Below are positions 1 to 7,324 of a stretch of DNA of 20,532 bases, piece by piece (the first letter of the stretch is position 1; the number at the start of each line of letters is the position of its first letter). Source of the DNA: a virus. Where the stretch lies: positions 1 to 20,532 of the IMG/VR virus record IMGVR_UViG_3300030202_002516, one strand, 5' to 3'. The position numbers and the translations under genes are program-made. The notes beneath the pieces were generated by a model. That model saw nothing but the letters and a program-made list of their open reading frames with translations. It ran no database searches and was not told the origin of the DNA.

Positions 1-15
1 CACTAGGAAGTTAAT

Positions 16-267
16 ATGTTATTTGGATCAACGTCATTTTCAGCAGCACCTTTTTCAAGTCCTTTTATACAAGGCTCTAGTGTATTAGTAACAGGAAACA
101 GATTAAATATTTCAATAGGTAACGCTACTGTTGTTTTTCCTATAACAGTTCCTGTAACCGGTAATCAAATAAACCTTGCAACTAACACCATAAATGTGAT
201 ATCATGGATCCCGATAGATCCGAATGCAACGGGAGTTTGGATACCAATTGATCCAAATAACCCATAA
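16..267 (+). CDS. Small tail-type protein with tandem WIPIDPN repeat
   Basis: An 83-aa protein of unknown function. The body is a short beta-rich repeat: two segments both containing VTGN (about residues 24-28 and 46-50) followed by alternating hydrophobic residues. The C-terminus carries WIPIDPN twice, separated by ATGV. The two DNA copies of the heptapeptide differ at four third-codon positions and give the same residues, so the peptide is under selection. There is no signal peptide or membrane helix. AGGAAG lies just upstream of the ATG at 16. It precedes a tail-type gene by 9 bases. Small Trp-containing C-terminal repeats of this kind occur in marine phage tail regions, so a tail accessory or adhesion role is inferred, not shown. 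Confidence 0.65.
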   Translation: MLFGSTSFSAAPFSSPFIQGSSVLVTGNRLNISIGNATVVFPITVPVTGNQINLATNTINVISWIPIDPNATGVWIPIDPNNP

Positions 268-276
268 GGAGAATAA

Positions 277-996
277 ATGGCAAGTACATATTCAAGTGAT
301 TTAAAATTAGAATTAATTACAACAGGTGAGAAGTCTGGTACATGGGGAACCATTACTAACACTAATTTACAACAACTCGAACAAGCAGTATCTGGATATA
401 TAGCAGTAGATGTAGCATCAGCAGATGTTGCGTTAGCTTTATCTAATGGTGCAGTATCAAACGGTAAAAATTTTTATTTTAAACTTACAGGAACTTTAAC
501 AGCTAATCGAACAGTTACTATGCCTGATTCGGCTGAAAGAGTTTTTGTTGTGGAAGATGCAACAAATAGATCTTCTTCTCTTTACACTTTAACAGTTAAA
601 ACAGTATCAGGAACTGGTGTTACATTACCAGTAGGATCAACTAATTTAGTTTATTCTGATGGCACAAATATTAATTTAGGAATTAGAAATAAAGGATATG
701 TTACACCAGGAGCAACTTATACAGCTGTAAATGGTGATCAAGTATTAGTTGATACATCAGGAAGTGGTATTGGTTCACCTGTTACTATTAATCTACCAGC
801 ATCACCTGCAATAGGAAACGAAGTACACTTTATAGATAGTGGTAATAACTTTGCATCAAACAATCTAACAATCGGTAGAAATAGTTCTAATATTTTAGGA
901 TCTGCTTCGGATCTAGTAGTATCTACAAACACAGCAGCATTTACATTAGTCTATGTTAATGCAACAAGAGGCTGGGTATATAAAGATAATATATAG
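277..996 (+). CDS. Tail fibre/tail-type structural protein
   Basis: A 239-aa protein. The N-terminal 40 residues contain LITTGEKSGTWGTITNTNLQ, a segment I recognise from the start of many marine phage tail fibre or tail-associated proteins. The remainder is beta-rich, dominated by Thr, Ser, Val, Gly and Asn, with no catalytic motif, as expected for a fibrous or shell-like virion part. The start is fixed by TAAGGAG (265-271), which overlaps the stop of the preceding gene and sits five bases from the ATG. It lies directly upstream of the 642-aa tail/stabilisation protein. The likely role is in the distal tail or tail attachment; the exact position in the virion cannot be read from sequence. Confidence 0.65.
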   Translation: MASTYSSDLKLELITTGEKSGTWGTITNTNLQQLEQAVSGYIAVDVASADVALALSNGAVSNGKNFYFKLTGTLTANRTVTMPDSAERVFVVEDATNRSSSLYTLTVKTVSGTGVTLPVGSTNLVYSDGTNINLGIRNKGYVTPGATYTAVNGDQVLVDTSGSGIGSPVTINLPASPAIGNEVHFIDSGNNFASNNLTIGRNSSNILGSASDLVVSTNTAAFTLVYVNATRGWVYKDNI

Positions 997-1006
997 GAGC
1001 TGACAG

Positions 1007-2935
1007 ATGGCTCTAATAGATTTTAAAGTCTTACCTGGAATAGATAAACAAGACACAACAGCTGGTGCAGAACAGCGTTGGATAGATTCCGATAATGTAA
1101 GATTTAGATATGGGCTACCTGAAAAAGTTGGTGGTTGGTCGTCACTTGTTACAGATACAATTGTAGGTGTTGCAAGACGTGAGTTTGCATTTGTTGATTT
1201 AGATGGAAATAGATATGTTGCTATTGGAACAGATAAATTTTTATTACTTTACTTTGAAGGTCAGCTCTATGACATCACTCCATTAAAAGCTACATTATCA
1301 TCTTCAACTATTGCAACTACATCAGGTTCTGCAATCTGTTCTATTACAACCGGATCTGCACATGGATTATCTGCAGGTGATATTGTACTATTAGATAATG
1401 TGACTTTACCAGGAGGAACTGGTTATGCAAATTCTGATTTTGAAGATAAACTGTTTCAAGTAAGTTCTATTACATCAGCAACTGTGTTTACTATTACACA
1501 AAGTTCAAATGCGACAGCAACTGTTTCAACAGGTGGAAGTATAGAAGTCAAACCTTATGAACCAGTTGGTCCTGCAGCGCAATCATATGGTTATGGTTGG
1601 GGTACCGATAGCTGGGGAACGGGAAACTGGGGTGAAGCGTCTTCTGCAGATGATGTAAAACTTGAACCAGGTCTTTGGTCATTAAGTAATTTTGGTCAGG
1701 TATTAGTTGCAACAATTGCAAATGGTAAAACATTTACATGGAACGCAGGTGCAACAAATGCTTTAACAATAAGAGCATCTACAACTACTACAGGTTTTTC
1801 TACATCAAATAACCCAACAGCAACAAGAATTACATTAGTTTCACCTACAACACGTCACTTAATTCATCTTGGAACAGAAACAACTATTGGAGATACAACA
1901 ACACAAGATGACATGTTCATAAGATTTTCGGATCAAGAAAATATAAATTTATATACACCAACAGCAACCAATACTGCTGGTACACAAAGATTACAAGATG
2001 GTACAAAAATTATGGGTGCTTTAAAAGCAAAAGAAACTATTTTAGTTTGGACTGATAACGCATTATATACAATGAAGTTTGTAGGTGCACCATTTACGTT
2101 TGGTTTTGAACAAGTAGGTACTAACTGTGGATTGATTGGTAAAAATGCAGCTGTTGAAATAGACGGTGCTGCGTTTTGGATGAGTCCAAATGGTTTCTTT
2201 ATGTTTGATGGTACAGTTAAATCTTTACCATGTAGTGTTGAAGATTATGTTTATGATCAAGCAGATACTACAAAAGGACAACAAATTTATGCAGGTTTAA
2301 ATAATTTATATACTGAAGTTGTTTGGTATTACCCTTCTACTAGTTCTGAATATAACGATCAGTATGTGATTTATAATTATGGAGAAGGATCAGGAAAACA
2401 AATACCTGAAGGTGTTTGGTATACAGGAACAGAAGCTAGAACAACTTGGATTGATGCCAGTGTATATCCAAAACCTTTCGCAACTAAATTTAATAATTCT
2501 GCAACTGGAACATTTCCTGTTATTGTTGGTGAATCCGGATTAGGTCAAACAACTTTATTTGAACATGAGGTTGGAACTGATCAAGTTAATCCTGATGGTA
2601 GTACAACAACTGTTACATCTTTTGTTAAATCATACGACTTTGATTTACAAAGTGAGGGAACAGTAGGCGAGGTTTTTCTAGCAGTTAGAAGATTTATACC
2701 TGACTTTAAAGACTTACAAGGAAATGCAAAAGTAACTTTAGCTGTTAAAAGATATCCACAACAATCTGACACATCAACTAGTTTAAGTCCTTTCACTATT
2801 ACAACTTCAACTAATAAAAAAGACACAAGAGCTAGAGGAAGATTTGTCAATATAAAAATAGAAAATGATTCTAATTCAGAATCTTGGAGATTTGGAACAA
2901 TGAGATTAGATATACAACCGGATGGTAGAAGATAA
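1007..2935 (+). CDS. Tail/DNA-stabilisation structural protein (P22 gp10-like type)
   Basis: A 642-aa virion protein. The N-terminus (PGIDKQDTTAGAEQRWIDSD followed by NVRFRYGLPEKVGGW) is typical of a widespread marine podovirus family whose length and organisation resemble the P22 packaged-DNA stabilisation protein gp10, a head-to-tail hub component. Seen directly are a Trp-Gly ladder with W198, W203 and W208 at five-residue spacing, a beta-rich middle, and a segment with AFWMSPNGFFMFDG near residues 388-401 that looks like a propeller or hub repeat. The C-terminus ends in a beta segment (FGTMRLDIQPDGRR). AGGAG overlapping the previous stop (994-999) supports the start. Probable role: plugging the portal or tail tube after packaging. 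The gp10 link is family-level recognition without an alignment. Confidence 0.65.
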   Translation: MALIDFKVLPGIDKQDTTAGAEQRWIDSDNVRFRYGLPEKVGGWSSLVTDTIVGVARREFAFVDLDGNRYVAIGTDKFLLLYFEGQLYDITPLKATLSSSTIATTSGSAICSITTGSAHGLSAGDIVLLDNVTLPGGTGYANSDFEDKLFQVSSITSATVFTITQSSNATATVSTGGSIEVKPYEPVGPAAQSYGYGWGTDSWGTGNWGEASSADDVKLEPGLWSLSNFGQVLVATIANGKTFTWNAGATNALTIRASTTTTGFSTSNNPTATRITLVSPTTRHLIHLGTETTIGDTTTQDDMFIRFSDQENINLYTPTATNTAGTQRLQDGTKIMGALKAKETILVWTDNALYTMKFVGAPFTFGFEQVGTNCGLIGKNAAVEIDGAAFWMSPNGFFMFDGTVKSLPCSVEDYVYDQADTTKGQQIYAGLNNLYTEVVWYYPSTSSEYNDQYVIYNYGEGSGKQIPEGVWYTGTEARTTWIDASVYPKPFATKFNNSATGTFPVIVGESGLGQTTLFEHEVGTDQVNPDGSTTTVTSFVKSYDFDLQSEGTVGEVFLAVRRFIPDFKDLQGNAKVTLAVKRYPQQSDTSTSLSPFTITTSTNKKDTRARGRFVNIKIENDSNSESWRFGTMRLDIQPDGRR

Positions 2936-3120
2936 TGGCTAAAATAATTGTAAGATTACCTGAACCTAAAGAAGAGTATGATGTGTCAAATCAAAAACAA
3001 ATACAAAGAGCAATTGCATTAATTGTTGAACAATTAAATTCTACATACTTACAAGATTTAAAAGAAGATAACGAAAGATACGCATGGTTTAAAGGGGGAG
3101 GAAGTGGAGGTGATTGTTAA
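2935..3120 (+). CDS. Conserved small phage protein, Gly-rich C-terminus
   Basis: A 61-aa protein. The first half is mixed beta and charged (IIVRLPEPKEEYDV). The second half is a predicted helix (IQRAIALIVEQLNS and onward) ending in the tail GGGSGGDC. The ATG overlaps the upstream TAA by one base (TAATG), and the next gene starts the same way on this gene's stop, so it is translationally locked between two virion genes. I recognise this arrangement from SAR11-type phages but know no function. The terminal Cys after a flexible Gly linker is unusual for such a small protein. A minor virion component or assembly factor is the reasonable guess. Confidence 0.6.
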   Translation: MAKIIVRLPEPKEEYDVSNQKQIQRAIALIVEQLNSTYLQDLKEDNERYAWFKGGGSGGDC

Positions 3121-3878
3121 TGAGTTGTAACAATGTCAACATAACAGGAGCTACACCAGGATCAGGTGATATAGATTTTTATCTTGCAGTAGCTAAAGGT
3201 GATTTTACAGGTTACTCAAGAGTAAGTAAATTTGGATTAAATGAATCTGTTCCAACAACTTTTGAATCTGTATGGGAAGAAAGTAATGTTTATCCTTGGC
3301 CATCATCAGCAGGTGCTGTTACAGTTACAAGTGCTAGCTCAAACGATACAAATTCTTCAGGAACTGGTGCAAGAACTTTAACTATTGAAGGAGTAGACTC
3401 TAATCATAATCTTCTTTCAGAAACTGTAAATATGAATGGTACAGGAACTGTTGCAACATCAGGATCTTTTTATAGAGTTTTTAGAATGGCTGTTATTACA
3501 GCTGGTAGTTTAGAAACTAATGCTGGAAAAATTACAGCAACTATTGGTGGAACAACTATAGCAACAATATCTTCTGGAAATGGTCAAACATTAATGGCGA
3601 TTTATACTGTACCTGCCGGTAAAACAGCTTATATTGTAAATTTTAATTTTTCATCTTCTAAAGACCAAGAAATGCATTATAGAATAAGAACAAAAAATGA
3701 AACAACAAATGCTGCATGGCAAATAAAAGAGTATATAACTTGCAGAGGTGGTTTTAATGATTTTGTAAAAAGAGCTATTAATAGTGTAGGTGAAAAAACA
3801 GATATTGATATGCAAGCTAAAGCACAAAGCACATCAACAGCATCAGGAGGATTTGAGTTAATACTCATAGATAATTAA
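3120..3878 (+). CDS. Virion structural protein (beta-rich)
   Basis: A 252-aa protein. The frame stays open to a TTG at 3114, but ATG at 3120 is preferred: it makes a TAATG overlap with the preceding stop, as at neighbouring junctions, and lies behind a purine-rich GGAGGAAGTGGAGG stretch. The N-terminal region has SVPTTFESVWEES followed by NVYPWP, a signature I associate with structural proteins of marine cyanophages and pelagiphages. The middle is a Thr/Ser/Gly beta region, and the C-terminal 70 residues contain a charged segment before ELILIDN. There is no enzymatic motif. The likely role is a tail or baseplate-like decoration component, inferred from family and context. Confidence 0.65.
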   Translation: MSCNNVNITGATPGSGDIDFYLAVAKGDFTGYSRVSKFGLNESVPTTFESVWEESNVYPWPSSAGAVTVTSASSNDTNSSGTGARTLTIEGVDSNHNLLSETVNMNGTGTVATSGSFYRVFRMAVITAGSLETNAGKITATIGGTTIATISSGNGQTLMAIYTVPAGKTAYIVNFNFSSSKDQEMHYRIRTKNETTNAAWQIKEYITCRGGFNDFVKRAINSVGEKTDIDMQAKAQSTSTASGGFELILIDN

Positions 3879-4240
3879 TGGCTAACGTATATAAAAACGC
3901 ATTTTATGCACCAACAGGAACTAGCGCTGAGACAGTGTATACTTGTCCATCTGAGGCTAGAGCTATTTTTCAAACTATTCAAATAACAAATACAAGTGGA
4001 AGTAAGGTGGTACAAGCGTATATTTATGACCATTCTTCTAGTACACAGTTTTTAATAGCTTATGCAGACATTACAGGACCTACAATTTGTAATCTTTTAA
4101 AAGGTTCTATAGTATTAGAAGAATCAGATGAATTGAGAATTGCAACTTCTGTAACATCTGGTATAAGTGGAACAACAGCTTTATTAGAAGTTAGTAGAGT
4201 ATATATAGCTGGTCCAACATCAGGAGGCGGAGGCACATAA
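3878..4240 (+). CDS. Small beta-rich structural protein
   Basis: A 120-aa protein that reads as one beta-sandwich-like domain: alternating hydrophobic strands (IFQTIQITNTS, VVQAYIYDHSS, LRIATSVTSG, ALLEVSRVYIAG) and a Gly-rich tail (TSGGGGT). The ATG overlaps the previous TAA (TAATG). The closest strong SD (AGGAGG at 3845-3850) is too far away, so reinitiation or coupling probably drives translation. Similar short proteins accompany the preceding family in marine phages. The role is probably minor virion or head-tail decoration. Exact function is unknown. Confidence 0.6.
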   Translation: MANVYKNAFYAPTGTSAETVYTCPSEARAIFQTIQITNTSGSKVVQAYIYDHSSSTQFLIAYADITGPTICNLLKGSIVLEESDELRIATSVTSGISGTTALLEVSRVYIAGPTSGGGGT

Positions 4241-4241
4241 T

Positions 4242-4490
4242 ATGGCATTTAAAGAAGAAGGCGAAGTAAATTACACAATAATCAACGGTAAGAAAGTACC
4301 TGTTGTAAAATGTGAAACTGAAGTAGTATTAAGAAATACACAAACTAATTACGAATATAATTCAGATCAAGAAGCAGAAGATGATATTGCTGACCCAAAC
4401 TCACCTACTCAAAGGGAGTTTATTACACGGTCTTTAAAGATAAAAGTAGCGGCAATGCCACCATTAGGAGCCTCTTCAGATTCTGAATAA
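4242..4490 (+). CDS. Hypothetical acidic phage protein
   Basis: An 82-aa acidic protein. The N-terminal part looks like a small beta hairpin (VNYTIINGKKVPVVKCETEVVL), followed by an acidic stretch rich in Asp/Glu (SDQEAEDDIADPNSP) and a short beta segment ending in SSDSE. GGAGG at 4229-4233, eight bases before the ATG, supports the start. It is the last gene before a 42-bp AT-rich gap with a possible promoter. I do not recognise a named family; context suggests a minor virion or assembly protein. Confidence 0.55.
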   Translation: MAFKEEGEVNYTIINGKKVPVVKCETEVVLRNTQTNYEYNSDQEAEDDIADPNSPTQREFITRSLKIKVAAMPPLGASSDSE

Positions 4491-4492
4491 TA

Positions 4493-4521
4493 TTGTAAAA
4501 ACATATAAATTAAAGTATATT
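4493..4521 (+). promoter_or_regulatory. Possible sigma70-type promoter inside virion module
   Basis: The 42-bp gap between two virion genes contains TTGTAA (4493-4498) and TATATT (4516-4521) separated by exactly 17 bp. The predicted start of transcription near 4528 would leave only about five bases before the ATG at 4533, which has no Shine-Dalgarno sequence, so the message would be nearly leaderless. AT-rich DNA gives chance matches, so confidence is modest. Confidence 0.35.
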
Positions 4522-4532
4522 GAAAAAAAACT

Positions 4533-5432
4533 ATGACAATAACTAGATCTCAAATGTACAGACAATTACGTAGAGGTGGCGGAATTACGAATGCAGTGCC
4601 TAGACAAGGTTATTTTTTAGGTGATATTGTTGACTTTGTTGGTGATGCAGCTGACAAAGTTGGAGATTTTTTAAGCAGTGCTGCTAAAAAAGTTGATATA
4701 AAAGATTTAGCATCAATCGCAGCTTTAGCATCTGGCAACCCGCAGCTAGCAGCGAGCATCCAAACTATGGGTGGTGGTACTGGAGATGAACTTATAGATA
4801 CAGGTTTACAAATGTATAGTATGTCTGGTGGTGGTAAAGGATTTCCTGCATATGGAATGCCACAATATGAAAAAAAAGAAGATGTTAATCTTTTTACTGA
4901 AGCCATGAAACAACTTACAAATAAAAAAGATGTTGAAGATGAAGACGAAGATAAGAAAAAGAAAACTACAACACAAAGTATATTAGAAGCTTTACTATCT
5001 CCTAAAGGTATTGCAAGCCTTGCCGGAGGTTATATGAGTTACAGAGATCAAAAAAGAGTTAACGAAGCACTTCAAAAACAATATGAGGATTACAGAAGAA
5101 AAGAAGAAGAAAAATATAAACAGTATAGAACTGGTGAGGGTTTAAGAGGGATGACTGTAAGTAATAGAACAGTTCAACAAGATGGAACTGGAATTTCTGG
5201 TTTAGATATTAGAATGAATCCACAGGGTGTTAAAGAAATTGATTACAGAGAAAATGGTGGTTTTGTACCTCCAATAGGTATAAAAGAAAAAGCAGATGAT
5301 ATTCCTGCAATGTTATCAAATAATGAATTTGTATTTACAGCGGATGCAGTAAGAGGAGCTGGTAATGGCAATGTTAAAGAAGGAGCTAAAAAAATGTATG
5401 CAATGATGAAAATGTATGAGGGTCAAGCGTAA
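4533..5432 (+). CDS. Virion-associated protein with DDIPAMLS-type C-terminal motif
   Basis: A 299-aa protein. Order: an N-terminal Gly-rich motif (GGGITNAVPRQGYFLG, residues 15-30) related to those of the next two genes; an amphipathic helical part (about 30-80); a Met/Gly-rich stretch; a charge block of acidic residues then four Lys (about 133-145); a coiled-coil-like region rich in Lys, Glu and Tyr (about 170-200); and a conserved C-terminus with ADDIPAMLSNNEFVF near 254-268 followed by AVRGAGNG and a Lys/Met helix. The DDIPAML-type block is widespread near the C-termini of phage tail-measure and internal proteins. No SD precedes ATG 4533, and an in-frame ATG at 4554 is an alternative start. 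Probably an internal or tail-associated virion protein. Confidence 0.6.
   Translation: MTITRSQMYRQLRRGGGITNAVPRQGYFLGDIVDFVGDAADKVGDFLSSAAKKVDIKDLASIAALASGNPQLAASIQTMGGGTGDELIDTGLQMYSMSGGGKGFPAYGMPQYEKKEDVNLFTEAMKQLTNKKDVEDEDEDKKKKTTTQSILEALLSPKGIASLAGGYMSYRDQKRVNEALQKQYEDYRRKEEEKYKQYRTGEGLRGMTVSNRTVQQDGTGISGLDIRMNPQGVKEIDYRENGGFVPPIGIKEKADDIPAMLSNNEFVFTADAVRGAGNGNVKEGAKKMYAMMKMYEGQA
4743..4756 (+). repeat. Dispersed heptamer repeat, copy a
   Basis: CAGCTAG (4743-4749) followed directly by CAGCGAG (4750-4756), inside the 299-aa virion gene where it encodes part of QLAAS. The second heptamer is read in codon phase 1. Confidence 0.55.
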
Positions 5433-6349
5433 TGTCTATAATGAACGTAGCTAGAAAAAATTATCAAGCTGGAACATATGCTCCAGGTACACCTGCAGAA
5501 TTTTTAAAACCATTTGGTGAAACAATTTCAGACTTTACTATGTCTGAATTAAGACAACCTTTAGATATTTCAGCTATTTCACCTAAAGTTTCTAAAATGA
5601 GTCCTCTTATTCAAGAGGCATTAAAAAAACAAGCTGAAGCAGCTGGACTAGGTGAAATTCAATTTGATCCAAAAACAGGTGAAGTAACTGGTGTTGGCGC
5701 TGGAACAGGTATTGCATCTTTCGAACCTTTTATAGAAGCTGCAAAAGCTTCTGCAGGTCCTGATGCATACAAAGCTTATATGTCGCCATATCAAACAGAA
5801 GTATTGGATGCTACTCAAAGACTATTAGACGAGCAGCGAGCGGCTGGAGAAGGTAAAATATCTGAAGCAGCAATAGCTGCAGGTGCATTTGGTGGTGGTA
5901 GAGAAGGTGTGCAAAGGGCAGAGTATGGCAGACAAAGAGATATTTATGATGCTGGTATTATGTCTAAATTAAGACAAGAAGGATTCCAACAAGCGCAACA
6001 ACAAGCTCAACAAAACTTAATGAATCAATTAAGATTAGGTAAAGCACAAACAGGATTTGAAACAGATGTTGCTTCTACTTTAGGAGGAGCAGGAACAGCG
6101 GCTCAAGCTTATTCACAATCAATTCTTGATGCAATAAGAGAACAGAATTTATTAGGACAACAATTTCCACTTTCTAAAATAGGAACTGCTGCTAATATTT
6201 TTGCAAATGTTGCAGGTGGTGTACCAGGTGGTGCTCAACCTCCTATCGTAACTAATCCAGCTTTAGCTGGTATCCAAGGTTTCGCAGGTTTATATAATCT
6301 TATGGGCGGACAAGGGCAAGGAACTGGAATACAAAGTTTAGTAAGGTAG
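5432..6349 (+). CDS. Internal virion protein, AFGGGREG family
   Basis: A 305-aa, mostly helical protein rich in Ala and Gln. A conserved core begins with YMSPYQ (116-121), continues through a helix with DEQRAAGEG and AAIAAGAFGGGREG (151-159 for the Gly-rich turn), then a Gln-rich helix (FQQAQQQAQQN). I recognise this core from many podovirus proteins encoded just upstream of large internal or ejection proteins. The N-terminus contains RKNYQAGT (8-15), matching RKNYAEGT in the next gene. The start codon overlaps the previous stop (TAATG), with GAGGG nearby. The probable role is in the internal core or DNA ejection apparatus. It also carries one copy of the dispersed CAGCGAG repeat. Confidence 0.65.
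   Translation: MSIMNVARKNYQAGTYAPGTPAEFLKPFGETISDFTMSELRQPLDISAISPKVSKMSPLIQEALKKQAEAAGLGEIQFDPKTGEVTGVGAGTGIASFEPFIEAAKASAGPDAYKAYMSPYQTEVLDATQRLLDEQRAAGEGKISEAAIAAGAFGGGREGVQRAEYGRQRDIYDAGIMSKLRQEGFQQAQQQAQQNLMNQLRLGKAQTGFETDVASTLGGAGTAAQAYSQSILDAIREQNLLGQQFPLSKIGTAANIFANVAGGVPGGAQPPIVTNPALAGIQGFAGLYNLMGGQGQGTGIQSLVR
5827..5847 (+). repeat. Dispersed heptamer repeat, copy b
   Basis: AGACGAG (5827-5833), CAGCGAG (5834-5840) and the related CGGCTGG (5841-5847) stand in tandem inside the internal protein gene, encoding part of EQRAAG. Read in codon phase 0. Confidence 0.6.
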
Positions 6350-6352
6350 ATT

Positions 6353-7315
6353 ATGCCAAACATATTAAAAAGACCAATGTTTAGAAAAGGTGGTTCTACA
6401 TCTGATGGTGTAGGTATTACCAGCGGTCTTAGAAAAAATTATGCTGAAGGAACTCCAAAGCGTTTAGAGTATGACGAAGAAAAAGGTTATAGTATAAAAG
6501 ACTTAGAAGATGCAGGTTTAGTTAGAACAGGTGGTAAGAAACCTACTGAAACAACTATATCTATGCCAGAACCCTCTTCTCCTAGTACAACGTTTTCAGA
6601 TCCTAGTTTTGATTTAATTAGAAGTCGATATGAAGAATTAGCACCAAGTAGAGAAACAAACTTACAAGATTTAATTACTGCGTTAGGTGCAACCGCTCCA
6701 GAAGATGCAACTAAATTACAAACAATTGGACAATTTTTATCTAAAGCAGGGACTACTGCTACAGGTTTAAGACAACAAAGAGAAGCTACTGCAGAAGCTT
6801 TTAAATCAGGTGCTCTTTCTGAAGTGTTAAAAAACATGAACGCTCAAGAAAAAGATCAATTAATTAGAAGAGCTAAAGAATTTGCAAGAATAAATAATAT
6901 ACCTGAAGATCAAGCGATCAATATGTTTTTATCTAAAATGTTACAGTCCGATTCAGGTGGAAGTGAGTTTTTAAAAGATTACTCACCAGGAGTTAGAGCT
7001 AGACAAATCGGTGAAAAACTAGCAGAAGATGGTTTTACAAGTCCAGGTTCTTTCCAAGAGCAAATTACAGCTGGAAACATTTGGCAGTTATGGGAAAACA
7101 AAAAACTACCTCAACAAGTTCAAGAAACATTATCTGCAACAACATACCCTAATGATTTAGTAGTTGATTATGAAAGTGGAACAGCTGAGTTTAATCCAGA
7201 TAAAAAAGGAATTAATCAATCAAGATATGTTCCAAATAAATCTTATGTAAATCCATCAGATGGAGGAGTTTATTTATACGAGGGTGACGGTCAGTTCAAA
7301 AAGATATATCCATAA
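6353..7315 (+). CDS. Conserved phage protein with GGS-RKNYAEG N-terminus
   Basis: A 320-aa protein. The N-terminus (KRPMFRKGG, then GVGITSGLRKNYAEGT at 19-34) is a motif I have seen at the start of many marine phage proteins encoded between tail and internal proteins. Residues about 95-160 and 165-215 are predicted helical (FLSKAGTTATGLRQQREA; EKDQLIRRAKEFARIN). The C-terminal 60 residues look beta-rich (DLVVDYESGTAEFNPDKKG; GGVYLYEGDGQFKKI). Three bases separate it from the previous stop. There is no catalytic motif. The likely role is an internal or adaptor virion protein working with its two neighbours. Function is unknown. Confidence 0.6.
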   Translation: MPNILKRPMFRKGGSTSDGVGITSGLRKNYAEGTPKRLEYDEEKGYSIKDLEDAGLVRTGGKKPTETTISMPEPSSPSTTFSDPSFDLIRSRYEELAPSRETNLQDLITALGATAPEDATKLQTIGQFLSKAGTTATGLRQQREATAEAFKSGALSEVLKNMNAQEKDQLIRRAKEFARINNIPEDQAINMFLSKMLQSDSGGSEFLKDYSPGVRARQIGEKLAEDGFTSPGSFQEQITAGNIWQLWENKKLPQQVQETLSATTYPNDLVVDYESGTAEFNPDKKGINQSRYVPNKSYVNPSDGGVYLYEGDGQFKKIYP

Positions 7316-7320
7316 GGAGG
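7313..7320 (+). promoter_or_regulatory. Near-perfect Shine-Dalgarno overlapping a stop codon
   Basis: TAAGGAGG is complementary to the full anti-Shine-Dalgarno core. Its TAA is also the stop codon of the preceding gene. It sits four bases before the ATG of the longest gene of the window, so it fixes that start and predicts strong, coupled translation. Confidence 0.75.
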
Positions 7321-7324
7321 TTAA

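Noticed and set aside
4610-4906. 98-codon open frame on the minus strand
   Set aside because: It lies fully opposite the 299-aa virion gene, has no SD, and its composition follows from complementing Gly/Ala codons. The same holds for minus frames at 6487-6837, 7465-7791, 9549-9836 and 9940-10269.
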